Shown one piece after another: positions 1-8,207 of a stretch of 64,000 nucleotides of DNA (the first letter of the stretch is position 1; each line of letters opens with the position of its first letter). The stretch spans positions 186,001 to 250,000 of the forward strand of contig NZ_WBIR01000006.1 in assembly GCF_009749395.1 (NCBI RefSeq). Reading direction: 5' to 3'. Below the pieces are notes generated by a model, which saw only the letters and a list, made by a program, of their open reading frames with translations, was not told where the DNA came from and did no database searches. The stretch is from Agromyces salentinus. Its GTDB lineage: Bacteria > Actinomycetota > Actinomycetes > Actinomycetales > Microbacteriaceae. Position numbers and translations under genes: made by a program.

Positions 1-929
1 ATCGGGTTCGTGCCGAGGCCGAATTTCGCGATGACCAACCCGCCGATGACGAACCCCGTCGCCGTGACGCCGAGCACGATACCCCACAGCTCGACCGGGA
101 AGAGCGTCAGGCCGTACGGGTCCATGAGCGCCATGTAGACGCCGCCGATGAGGTTGTTGAACGTCGAGAAGATGATGAGGGCGAAGAGGCCGGGCGCCGA
201 GCGGATGGCCGCGACGCTGCCCCTGATGTCGATCGTGGACGCCCGCTCGCCCTCGGCAGGCACCGGGCGCTCCTCGGGCACCTTCAGGAAGAACAGGTGC
301 ACCAGCGCGACGAGCGTCAGCCCGATCGCGATGACGAGGGTCCAGCCCATGCCGAGCAACCCGATCGCGAGCCCGCTGAACACGCTCGTGACGATGAACG
401 CGAGGCCCTGGACGGTCCCGACGAGGCCGTTGGCGTTGGCGTGCCGTTCGACCGGCACGAGCAGCGTGACCGTGGTGGACAGGGCGATGTTGCGCATGTG
501 CTCGATGACCGAGCCGAAGAGGATGATGCCCGAGAAGGCCCAGAACCACGGGCCGCCGAGGTCGACGAGGGCGGATTCGGGTTGCAGCAGGTACAGCACG
601 CCGGCGATCGCGAAGGCCACGAGCGTGACCATGCTCGAGAAGATCATGACCTGGAGCTTGCGATGCCGGTCGACGATCGAGCCGAACAGCATCGCGAAGA
701 AGGCGATGAGCAGCATGTAGGCACCGCCGATGATGCCCGTCGCCAGCACCGACCGCGTCTCGAGGTAGACCCAGAACGTGAGGGCGAACCAGAGGAAGCT
801 CGTCGTCACGTTGGCGACGGCGGTGTTGGCGAGCACCTGCATGAACGTGCGCATGCCGCCTGGCGGCGGCACCACACCCACCTCGGCGCTCGCCGTCGCC
901 TGCGCCTCGACCTGCTCCCGATCGCTCAC
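1..929 (-). CDS. MFS transporter, C-terminal end beyond window
   Basis: About 309 residues are visible; the gene runs off the left edge. After a short acidic, alanine-rich N-terminus there are repeated hydrophobic helices, with a charged loop of the type GSIVDRHRK after the second helix, as in the MFS signature between TM2 and TM3. A polar loop near residues 210-230 (EERPVPAEGERAS) fits the central loop between the two six-helix halves. The GTG start at 929 was chosen because a TACCCT -10 box (941-936) lies only 6 bases upstream and no Shine-Dalgarno is present, so the mRNA is probably leaderless. It is divergent from the ABC exporter at 1062. The substrate cannot be told; a drug or metabolite exporter is a guess. 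Confidence 0.85.
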   Translation of the reverse strand, partial: MSDREQVEAQATASAEVGVVPPPGGMRTFMQVLANTAVANVTTSFLWFALTFWVYLETRSVLATGIIGGAYMLLIAFFAMLFGSIVDRHRKLQVMIFSSMVTLVAFAIAGVLYLLQPESALVDLGGPWFWAFSGIILFGSVIEHMRNIALSTTVTLLVPVERHANANGLVGTVQGLAFIVTSVFSGLAIGLLGMGWTLVIAIGLTLVALVHLFFLKVPEERPVPAEGERASTIDIRGSVAAIRSAPGLFALIIFSTFNNLIGGVYMALMDPYGLTLFPVELWGIVLGVTATGFVIGGLVIAKFGLGTNP

Positions 930-1024
930 CCTGCGAGGGTAACGAGCGCCTCCGACATCCGGAACCCCTCCGCCGCGAGGCGGAGTCCGCGGTCGGCGAA
1001 CGGCCCCACGACCCTCCGCACGGG

Positions 1025-1048
1025 GGATGCCGCGTGCACGCGGCATCC
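1025..1048. promoter_or_regulatory. perfect 24-bp palindrome over ABC exporter promoter
   Basis: The left half GGATGCCGCGTG is followed directly by its exact reverse complement, with no loop. It lies in the 132-base divergent region and ends 1 base before the TAGCGT -10 box (1050-1055) of the gene at 1062, so it covers the spacer and -35 zone. That position suits an operator for a dimeric regulator. The alternative is another example of the GGATGCC/GGCATCC word that is frequent across the window. Confidence 0.45.
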
Positions 1049-1061
1049 GTAGCGTGAGGGC

Positions 1062-1946
1062 ATGCTCGAACTCTCCGATGTCACCAAACGCTATGGCGAG
1101 CGCCTGGCCCTCGACCACGTCAGCTTCACCGTCGGCGACGGTCGCCTCACGGGCTTCGTCGGCGGCAACGGCGCCGGCAAGACCACGACCATGCGCATCG
1201 TCCTCGGCGTGCTCTCCTCCGACGGGGGCACGGTCGCCATCGACGGCGCCCCCCTCACCTCCGTCGACCGGCGCCGCTTCGGCTACATGCCGGAGGAGCG
1301 CGGGCTCTACCCGAAGATGAAGGTGCTCGAGCAGACCGTCTACCTCGCCCGCCTGCACGGCTGGTCTGCCGAGGCGGCCAGGCGCAACGCGCTCGACCTG
1401 CTCGAGCGGCTCGGACTCGGCGAGCGGCTCGACGACACGATCGAGTCGCTCTCGCTCGGCAACCAGCAGCGCGCGCAGATCGCCGCCGCGCTCGTGCACC
1501 GGCCCGAGCTGCTCGTGCTCGACGAGCCGTTCTCCGGCCTGGACCCCATGGCGGTGGAGACGGTGCAGGCCGTGCTCGCGGATGCCGCGGCATCCGGGAC
1601 GCCCGTGCTCTTCTCCTCGCACCAGCTCGACATCGTCGAGCGCCTCTGCGACGACCTCGTCATCATCGCGGGCGGGCGCATCGTCGCGTCGGGAACGCGC
1701 GACAGCCTGCGCGCCCAGCACGCCACCGACCGGTGGGAGCTGCTCGCGAACGGCGACGCCGGCTGGCTGCGGCAGCAGCCCGGCATCCGCGTCGTCGAGT
1801 TCGACGGCGGCTGGGCCGTGTTCGAGGCCGAGTCGGATGCCGCGCGCGAGGCGGTCCTCGCCGAGGCCGTCGCCCGCGGCGGCCTCACCAGCTTCGCTCG
1901 CGAGCGCACCTCGCTCGCCCAGATCTTCAAAGAGGTCGTGCGATGA
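1062..1946 (+). CDS. ABC transporter ATP-binding protein (NatA-like)
   Basis: This 294-residue ATPase has the Walker A motif GGNGAGKTT near residue 35, a signature-like segment SLGNQQRAQIAAAL near residue 130, the Walker B segment LLVLDEPFSGLD near 150 and an H-loop FSSHQ near 185. The C-terminal about 80 residues match the extension found in NatA/CcmA-like exporter ATPases. It overlaps the permease gene by 4 bases (ATGA), so the pair is translationally coupled and forms one exporter. The NatAB family exports sodium or drugs; the substrate here is not shown. The ATG follows a TAGCGT -10 box by 6 bases, so it is probably leaderless. Confidence 0.92.
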   Translation: MLELSDVTKRYGERLALDHVSFTVGDGRLTGFVGGNGAGKTTTMRIVLGVLSSDGGTVAIDGAPLTSVDRRRFGYMPEERGLYPKMKVLEQTVYLARLHGWSAEAARRNALDLLERLGLGERLDDTIESLSLGNQQRAQIAAALVHRPELLVLDEPFSGLDPMAVETVQAVLADAAASGTPVLFSSHQLDIVERLCDDLVIIAGGRIVASGTRDSLRAQHATDRWELLANGDAGWLRQQPGIRVVEFDGGWAVFEAESDAAREAVLAEAVARGGLTSFARERTSLAQIFKEVVR

Positions 1947-3076
1947 GCACGCAGGACACCGGAACCCGCACCCCGAGCGGGGCCGCGGCGCGGCCGGGCA
2001 CGCCCAGGTTCATCGACAGCGTGAGCCTCATCGCCGGCCGTGAGGTCTCGATGCGCCTGCGCAGCAAGGCGTTCCTCATCTCGACGGGCATCCTCATGCT
2101 CGCGGTGCTCGCCTCCGTCGTGCTCGGCTCGCTCTTCGGCGGCCAGTCGGAGGCCGCGAAGGTCGCCGTGGTCGGCGGCGCGGCATCCGTCGTCGACGGC
2201 AACGACGCACTCGAGGCGGTTCCGGTCGACGACCAGGCCGCGGGCGAGCAGCTGCTGCGCGACGGCGAGGTCGACGCGATCATCGTGCCCGCGGCATCCG
2301 ACCCGCTCGGCGTCGTCGTCGTGGGGCTCGACGAGACGCCGTCCAACGTGATGCAGGCACTCGCGGTCTACCCGACCGTGGAGCTGCTGGAGCCGGCCGC
2401 GGTGGACCCCGGCCTGGCGTACCTCGTCGCCTTCGGCTTCGGCATCGTGTTCTTCATGTCGGCGATCACGTTCGGGTCGACGATCTCGCAGTCGGTCGTC
2501 GAGGAGAAGCAGACCCGCGTGGTCGAGATCCTCCTCTCCACGGTCTCGGCCCGCGCGCTGCTGACCGGCAAGGTGGTCGGCAACAGCGTGCTCGCCTTCG
2601 GGCAGATCCTGGCGATCGCGGTCCTCGCCCTCCTCGGGCTCATGCTCACGGGCCAGCGGGTGCTGCTCGGCGGCGTCGGCCCGTCGGTGATCTGGTTCGT
2701 GGTGTTCTTCGCGGTCGGGTTCGTGATGCTCGCGGCGCTGTTCGCGGCATCCTCCGCGCTCGTGTCGCGGGCCGAGGACGTCGGCTCGGTGACCACGCCC
2801 GTCACGATGCTCGTGATGATCCCGTACATCCTCATCATCTTCTTCAACGACAACCCGACCGTGCTGGCGATCATGAGCTACGTGCCGTTCTCGTCCCCGG
2901 TCGGCATGCCGATGCGGGTCTTCCTCGGCACGGCCGAGTGGTGGGAGCCGATCCTCTCGCTGCTGATCTTGGTCGCGACGACCGCGGCCGCCGTCCTCGT
3001 CGGCGAGCGCATGTACCGCAACTCGCTCCTGAAGACGGGCCCGCGCGTGAAGCTCGGCGACGCGCTGCGCGGCTGA
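1943..3076 (+). CDS. ABC-2 type exporter permease (NatB-like)
   Basis: This 377-residue membrane subunit partners the preceding ATPase. One helix lies near residues 40-60, followed by an extracytoplasmic domain of about 120 residues and then five or six helices in the C-terminal half. The segment SQSVVEEKQTRVVEILLSTV before the second membrane block is the typical ABC-2 coupling region, where the protein contacts the ATPase. The start at 1943 is fixed by the ATGA overlap with the upstream stop. A strong hairpin at 3094-3125 closes the two-gene unit. Confidence 0.9.
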   Translation: MSTQDTGTRTPSGAAARPGTPRFIDSVSLIAGREVSMRLRSKAFLISTGILMLAVLASVVLGSLFGGQSEAAKVAVVGGAASVVDGNDALEAVPVDDQAAGEQLLRDGEVDAIIVPAASDPLGVVVVGLDETPSNVMQALAVYPTVELLEPAAVDPGLAYLVAFGFGIVFFMSAITFGSTISQSVVEEKQTRVVEILLSTVSARALLTGKVVGNSVLAFGQILAIAVLALLGLMLTGQRVLLGGVGPSVIWFVVFFAVGFVMLAALFAASSALVSRAEDVGSVTTPVTMLVMIPYILIIFFNDNPTVLAIMSYVPFSSPVGMPMRVFLGTAEWWEPILSLLILVATTAAAVLVGERMYRNSLLKTGPRVKLGDALRG

Positions 3077-3093
3077 GACGCGACGAGCAGGGC

Positions 3094-3125
3094 GGATGCC
3101 CCGGGGCCGGCGCCCCGGGGCATCC
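3094..3125 (+). terminator. hairpin after ABC exporter operon
   Basis: A perfect 14-bp stem (3094-3107 with 3112-3125) closes a 4-base CGGC loop, 17 bases after the permease stop. No U-tract follows, as is usual in high-GC actinobacteria. The same 32 bases occur at 5152-5183. Confidence 0.7.
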
Positions 3126-3174
3126 CTGCGTCCGCCGGCCTTGTGCGGACAACTCGGGCATTTGGCCGCCCCGA

Positions 3175-3196
3175 GTTCACCGGGCGCCCATCCGGA
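3175..3196 (+). promoter_or_regulatory. candidate PHO box
   Basis: Two adjacent 11-base units, GTTCACCGGGC and GCCCATCCGGA, resemble the actinobacterial PhoP direct repeat. The first has the core GTTCACC; the second is degenerate. The site lies about 90 bases before a secreted phosphodiesterase gene. An AACTCGGG/CCCGAGTT inverted repeat (3151-3177) sits just upstream. This is a motif resemblance only. Confidence 0.3.
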
Positions 3197-3281
3197 GCGA
3201 ACCCGGCCGGCACGGTGCGGCCGTGAGACTGGCTGGGTCCGTGCGACCGCGCGGACGAACGCCAAGCTCTGGAGCCCATCC

Positions 3282-5126
3282 ATGCCCTCGACGAAACGCG
3301 GCGTCCTCGCCGCCTCCACCGTCGCGCTGAGCGCCCTGCTCGTCTCCGCGCCCGTCACCGCGAATGCGGCGGCGCCCGCGGCATCCGCCGTGCCCGCGGC
3401 ATCCGCCGCGCAAGCGGCATCCGTCACCGACGACCGCGCCGCGAAGACGCTCGTGATCGGCATCGACGGCGCCTCGTTCGACTTCCTCGCGCCGGCCGAC
3501 ATGCCGAACCTCGATGCGCTCCGCGCCGCGGGGGTCACCTCGGCGAGCAACCTGTACGGCTCGCCGATGGCCGGCACGGTCTCGGGCCCGGGATGGTCCA
3601 CGATCGCGACCGGCGTCTGGCCCGACAAGCATCGGGTGACCGACAACTCCTTCAGCAGCCCGGCGTATGCCGAGTACCCCGACTACCTCAGCCGCATCGA
3701 GGCGGCCAGCCCCGAACGCGACACGTACGTCGTCGGCACCTGGTCGCCCATCCCCCAGACGATCTTCGGTGCCGGCGTCGACCTGCGCGTCGCCGGCGGC
3801 AACGACGAGGGAACCACCGCGCGAGCGGTCGAGGCCATCTCGACCGGCGACCCCGACGACGTCTTCGTGCACCTCGACGAGGTCGACGGGGCCGGTCACT
3901 CGGTCGGGACGAACGGCGCCGCCTACGGCCAGGCGCTCGCCCGAGCCGACCAGCAGGTCGGGCGCATCCTGGCCGCCGTGGAGTCCAGGGCCACGCGCGC
4001 CCAGGAGGACTGGCTCGTCGTCGTCACCGCCGACCACGGCCACACGCCGACCGGCGGCCACGGCGGCAGCACGCCCGCCGAGCGGAAGACGTTCGTGATC
4101 GCCTCGGGAGCGGGCATCCCCGCCGGATCCGTGCGGCACGACGTGAAGCTCGTCGACATCGCGCCCACCGTGATCGCCGCAGCCGGCGTGACGATCGACC
4201 CGGCCTGGGACCTCGACGGCAGCCCGGTCGGCGACCTGCGGCCCGACGACTTCGACGCGCTACGGCCGTTGCTCCAGACGCGCGTCGACGAGACCCGGCC
4301 GGCCGCCGACGTCCTCGGCTGGACCCGTACGACCCCCGAGGGCTGGAGCATCGACAACTCGCGGATGCCCACCGGCGGCGTGACGGAGTGGCAGGGATGG
4401 TCGTTCGCGACCGACGAGTTCTGGACCAACGTCGAGCTCGGCCAGCGCCGCGAGACGAGCGTCCGCAACCGTGACGTCTTCGCCGTCGCCGACTCCGACG
4501 AGTGGGACGACAAGGCGCACGCCGCCGGCCAGTTCGACTCGACGCTCGTGAGCCCCGAGTACCCGCTGACGGGCGCCGCCACGGCCACCCTCGTCTACGC
4601 GACGAACTACTTCATCGACGGCCCGCAGACGGCCGAGGTCTCGGTGAGCTTCGACGGCGCCGCCGCGGTGCCGGTGAAGGCCTACACGGCCAACGCGAAC
4701 CGGAACGAACGACTCGTGCTGGACGTGCCGGCGGGCGCGACGACCGCGCAGTTCCGCTTCCGCTACACCGGCCAGAACAGCGCGTTCTGGACCATCGACC
4801 GCGTCGCGCTCGAGCAGGCCGACGCCCCCGCGCCGACCCTCGACGTCGCGGTCGTCGCCGGCACGCGCGTGCTCGGCGGCAAGGTGACCGTCACCGTGAA
4901 GGCGACGAACGAGTCGGCCGTGCCCGTGACGCTCGCGTTCAGCACGGCCTACGGCACGAAGACGTTCACGGATGTCGCGCCGGGCAGGAACGCCGTGCAC
5001 TCGTTCGTCACTCGTGCCGCGAGCGTGCCGGCCGGCACGGTCGCCGTGCAGGCGACCGGCGTCGTCGAGGGCACGGCCGTGACCCGGTCCTTCGAGGCCG
5101 TCTACGCGGCGGCATCCGCCCGCTGA
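3282..5126 (+). CDS. secreted alkaline phosphatase-superfamily phosphodiesterase
   Basis: This 614-residue exported protein starts at an ATG preceded by GGAG at 3271. Residues 1-28 form a signal peptide (KR, then a hydrophobic core, then an ANA-type cleavage site), followed by an Ala/Ser-rich linker. From about residue 45 the type I phosphodiesterase fold is recognisable: VIGIDGASFD carries the first metal-binding Asp, GPGWSTIATG holds the expected catalytic Ser/Thr position, HLDEVDGAGHSVG carries metal ligands, and TADHGHTPTGGHGG carries the D-H and final H ligands. A jelly-roll-like region (about 390-510) and a final about 90-residue module follow. That last module resembles the C-terminus of the PhoD-like protein at 27446. 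It stands alone between two identical hairpins. Its natural substrate, a phospho-mono- or diester, is unknown. Confidence 0.88.
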   Translation: MPSTKRGVLAASTVALSALLVSAPVTANAAAPAASAVPAASAAQAASVTDDRAAKTLVIGIDGASFDFLAPADMPNLDALRAAGVTSASNLYGSPMAGTVSGPGWSTIATGVWPDKHRVTDNSFSSPAYAEYPDYLSRIEAASPERDTYVVGTWSPIPQTIFGAGVDLRVAGGNDEGTTARAVEAISTGDPDDVFVHLDEVDGAGHSVGTNGAAYGQALARADQQVGRILAAVESRATRAQEDWLVVVTADHGHTPTGGHGGSTPAERKTFVIASGAGIPAGSVRHDVKLVDIAPTVIAAAGVTIDPAWDLDGSPVGDLRPDDFDALRPLLQTRVDETRPAADVLGWTRTTPEGWSIDNSRMPTGGVTEWQGWSFATDEFWTNVELGQRRETSVRNRDVFAVADSDEWDDKAHAAGQFDSTLVSPEYPLTGAATATLVYATNYFIDGPQTAEVSVSFDGAAAVPVKAYTANANRNERLVLDVPAGATTAQFRFRYTGQNSAFWTIDRVALEQADAPAPTLDVAVVAGTRVLGGKVTVTVKATNESAVPVTLAFSTAYGTKTFTDVAPGRNAVHSFVTRAASVPAGTVAVQATGVVEGTAVTRSFEAVYAAASAR

Positions 5127-5151
5127 CGATCGCGTCGGCGCAGAGCCGAGC

Positions 5152-5183
5152 GGATGCCCCGGGGCCGGCGCCCCGGGGCATCC
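5152..5183 (+). terminator. hairpin after secreted phosphodiesterase
   Basis: A perfect 14-bp stem (5152-5165 with 5170-5183) closes a CGGC loop, 25 bases after the stop codon. It is identical in sequence to the hairpin at 3094-3125. Confidence 0.7.
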
Positions 5184-5303
5184 GTGCGCGTCGCGTGTGC
5201 GAACCGGCGGCGGTCGCGGCATCCGTGCGTCCGCCGCTCGCCGGCGCCGGTTCGGTGCGCCCCCGTCATGATGCGATCAGGCGCCGGGTGGCAGGATGGT
5301 TCG

Positions 5304-6389
5304 GTGACCCACGAGCCCTCCCCCCTCCACGACACCACCATCCGTGGTTTCGCCTCCGACAACTACTCCGGCGTGCACCCCGAGGTGCTCGCCGCGATCG
5401 CCGCGGCCAACGGCGGACACCAGGTCGCCTACGGTGAGGACGCCTACACCGATCGCCTGCAGCAGGTCTTCGCGCAGCACTTCGGCGAGGGCGTCGAGGC
5501 GTTCCCGGTCTTCAACGGCACCGGCGCGAACGTCACCGCCCTCCAGTCGATGCTGCCGCGCTGGGGTGCCGTCATCTCGGCGAAGACCGCGCACATCAAC
5601 TCCGACGAGGGCGGTGCGCCCGAGCGCGTCGGCGGCATGAAGCTGCTCACCGTCGTCGCACCCGACGGCAAGCTCACCCCCGAGCTCATCGACGAGGAGG
5701 CGTGGGGCTGGGGCGACGAGCATCGCGCGCAGCCGCTCGTCGTGTCCATCACGCAGACGAGCGAGCTCGGCACGCTGTACACGCCCGACGAGGTGCGCGC
5801 GATCGCCGACCACGCGCACGACCACGGCATGCTGCTGCACATGGACGGCGCGCGCCTCGCCAACGCCGCCGCATCGCTCGACCTGCCGCTTCGGGCGTTC
5901 ACGCGCGACGCCGGCGTCGACGTGCTGAGCTTCGGCGGCACCAAGAACGGCGCGATCGGCGCCGAGGCGATCGTCGTGCTGAACCCCTCGGCATCCGACG
6001 GCCTGAAGTACCTCCGCAAGCTGAACATGCAGCTGTCCTCGAAGATGCGCTTCGTCTCGGCCCAGCTCCTCGCCCTCCTCGACGGCGACCTCTGGCTCCG
6101 GAGCGCGTCGCACGCGAACGCCATGGCCACGCGCCTCCGCGAGTCGCTCGACGCCGGCATCGCCGCGGGCGAGCTGCCCGGCCTCGGCTTCAGCCAGCCC
6201 ACGCAGTCCAACGGCGTCTTCGCCGTACTGCCCGCCGGCGTCGCCGACCGCCTCCGCGAGCGCGGCTTCAAGTTCTACGACTGGGATGCCGCGAAGGGCG
6301 AGGTGCGCTGGATGTGCTCGTTCGACACGAGCGAGGCCGACATCGACGCCTTCGTCGCCGGTATCCGCGAGGAACTCGCCCGGGACTGA
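5304..6389 (+). CDS. low-specificity L-threonine aldolase family enzyme
   Basis: This 361-residue PLP enzyme of the threonine aldolase/beta-eliminating lyase family would cleave threonine or related beta-hydroxy amino acids to glycine and an aldehyde. SDNYSGVHPEV near residue 15 is the family's N-terminal signature. FNGTGANVTAL contacts cofactor phosphate, HMDGARLANA holds the Asp that pairs with the pyridine nitrogen, and LSFGGTKNGAIG contains Lys214, the expected Schiff-base lysine. The GTG at 5304 was chosen because AGGA lies 7 bases upstream; in-frame ATGs further upstream lack a ribosome site. The gene is monocistronic and convergent with the APC permease. Confidence 0.88.
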   Translation: MTHEPSPLHDTTIRGFASDNYSGVHPEVLAAIAAANGGHQVAYGEDAYTDRLQQVFAQHFGEGVEAFPVFNGTGANVTALQSMLPRWGAVISAKTAHINSDEGGAPERVGGMKLLTVVAPDGKLTPELIDEEAWGWGDEHRAQPLVVSITQTSELGTLYTPDEVRAIADHAHDHGMLLHMDGARLANAAASLDLPLRAFTRDAGVDVLSFGGTKNGAIGAEAIVVLNPSASDGLKYLRKLNMQLSSKMRFVSAQLLALLDGDLWLRSASHANAMATRLRESLDAGIAAGELPGLGFSQPTQSNGVFAVLPAGVADRLRERGFKFYDWDAAKGEVRWMCSFDTSEADIDAFVAGIREELARD

Positions 6390-6427
6390 GCTGCGCCCGA
6401 ACGCGCCGCGCCGTCGGACGTCGGGCG

Positions 6428-6462
6428 CTCAGGCCTCAGGCCTCAGGCCTCAGGCCTCAGGC
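6428..6462. repeat. five tandem CTCAGGC heptamers
   Basis: Five exact copies of CTCAGGC lie in the 76-base gap between two convergent genes. Each junction creates an AGGCCT palindrome. The array looks like a small variable-number repeat and could also fold at the transcript ends. Confidence 0.9.
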
Positions 6463-6465
6463 CGC

Positions 6466-7974
6466 CTACTCGGGCGCGAGCACCTCGGTGTCGCGGTTGA
6501 GCGAGCGCTTCTCGAAGTAGTCTCGCGAGGCCGGGAACAGGGCCCAGACGAACATCAGCACGACGCCGAGCACGAGCGAGCCCACGCCGATGAGGAACGC
6601 GCTGCCGACGCCCGCGAGCTGCGAGTACCCGTAGTCGGGGTTCGCCATGTCGATCGCCGACTGCACGAACGCCCAGGCCATGAAGATGCCGCCGAGGAGC
6701 GGGAAGACGAAGCGGTAGAACGCGTTGCGCCAGTTGTCGAAGAGGGTGCGGCGGAAGTACCAGATGCACGCGAAGCTCGCGATGCCGTAGAAGAACGCGA
6801 TCGCGAGGCCGATCGAGAGCACCGAGTCGGCGAGCACGCTCGTCGAGACGAAGTTCATGCCCGCGTAGTAGGCGATCGCGACGACGCCGATGAGCAGGGT
6901 CGAGAAGGTCGGCGTCTTCGAGACGGCGTGCACGTTGGCGAAGCGGGCCGGCAGCGCCTTGTAGACGCCCATGGCGAACGTGCCGCGGGCGGTCGGCAGG
7001 ATCGTCGTCTGCGACGAGGAGAGCGCCGAGATCGCGACGGCGATCACGAGGAACCATCCGAGCGGCCCCATCGCCATGCCGGCCAGGCCGGAGAAGACGT
7101 CGTCGGCATGCGCCTCGTTCGCGAGTCCCGTGCCGGTGTCGCCGAGGCCCGCGTACATCATCGCCACGACGGTCACGCCGACGTAGGTGACGAGCAGGAT
7201 GAGCGTGCTGAGGGTCGCCGCACGTCCGGGCGTACGGCGCGGGTCCTTCGTCTCCTCGGTCAGGGCCAGGCACGTGTCCCAGCCCCAATAGATGAAGAGC
7301 GCGAGCAGGATGGCCTGCACCATGCCGGTGCCGTCGGCGAGGAACGGGTTGAACCAGTCGAGCGAGACGGCGGTCGGGTCGGGGGCGTTGCCGCTGAAGT
7401 AGCCGATGAGGCATCCGACGACGAAGGCGGCCATGGCGAGGTACTGGATCGCGAGCAGCACCTGCTGCATGCGCTCGCCGATCTCGACGCCGCGCAGCGA
7501 CACCCAGGTCATTGCGGCGATGATGAGGCATCCGAACACGGTGACGATGGCCCGATTTTCGGCGAGCGAGCCGTCGCCGATCAGGCTCAGCAGGTAGATC
7601 GAGGCGATCTCCGCGAGGTTCGCCATGACGAGGACACCGGCGACCGCGATGCTCCAGCCCGCCATCCATCCGGTGCGGGGCCCGAAGGCCTTCGCCGCCC
7701 AGGTGAAGACGGTGCCGCAGTCGGGCACGTCGTTGTTGAGCTCGCGGTAGGCGAAGGCCGTGAACAGCATCGGGACGAACGCGAGGATGAACGCGACCGG
7801 GGCCTGCGCACCGACCGCGATGATCACGTAGCCGAGGGTCGCGGCCAGGGAGAACAGCGGCGCGGTCGAGGCGACGCCGATGACCGTCGAACCCCACAGG
7901 GTGAGCTTCCCGATGGCGAGGCCCTTGGTCGGCGTCGGGTCGGTCACGGGCGCGCCGGTGGTCGGAGTGGTCAT
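6466..7974 (-). CDS. APC-superfamily amino acid permease
   Basis: This 502-residue permease has about 12-14 predicted transmembrane helices. The N-terminal region reads LTLWGSTVIGVASTAPLFSLAATLG, the APC first-helix pattern with its unwound glycine-containing segment, followed by FVPMLFTAFAYREL. Such proteins import amino acids or amines by proton or solute coupling; the substrate is not evident. The ATG at 7974 has an AAGGAA ribosome site 5 bases upstream. It is divergent from the nitroreductase at 8208 across 233 bases; a TTGTAAT stretch near 8144 could be a -10 box for that neighbour. Confidence 0.88.
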   Translation of the reverse strand: MTTPTTGAPVTDPTPTKGLAIGKLTLWGSTVIGVASTAPLFSLAATLGYVIIAVGAQAPVAFILAFVPMLFTAFAYRELNNDVPDCGTVFTWAAKAFGPRTGWMAGWSIAVAGVLVMANLAEIASIYLLSLIGDGSLAENRAIVTVFGCLIIAAMTWVSLRGVEIGERMQQVLLAIQYLAMAAFVVGCLIGYFSGNAPDPTAVSLDWFNPFLADGTGMVQAILLALFIYWGWDTCLALTEETKDPRRTPGRAATLSTLILLVTYVGVTVVAMMYAGLGDTGTGLANEAHADDVFSGLAGMAMGPLGWFLVIAVAISALSSSQTTILPTARGTFAMGVYKALPARFANVHAVSKTPTFSTLLIGVVAIAYYAGMNFVSTSVLADSVLSIGLAIAFFYGIASFACIWYFRRTLFDNWRNAFYRFVFPLLGGIFMAWAFVQSAIDMANPDYGYSQLAGVGSAFLIGVGSLVLGVVLMFVWALFPASRDYFEKRSLNRDTEVLAPE

Positions 7975-8207
7975 GGGTTCCTTCTCGCCGTCGAGTGCTG
8001 GGCATCGCCCGTCGACGGGCCGACGGTGGCGATGCATCCACCGTACGGCGCAGCATCGCCGGCCGGTCGCGGCGACGACCATCCGATCCGTACGGAATCG
8101 CCGTCATGAGGAGACACTCTGGGAATGCCACACAGGCCCATGCGTTGTAATGGAACGGGACGACGGCGCCCCGGCCCTCATCCGCTCCATCCGAAAGCTG
8201 TCGCACC

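Noticed and set aside
1340..3646. Very long open frame on the minus strand opposite the ABC exporter
   Set aside because: Arg/Ala/Asp-rich low-complexity translation typical of the antisense of GC-rich genes; the plus strand has well-recognised proteins.
6428..6462. CRISPR-like repeats here and at 63690-63867
   Set aside because: Contiguous short tandem units without spacers, and no cas genes nearby.
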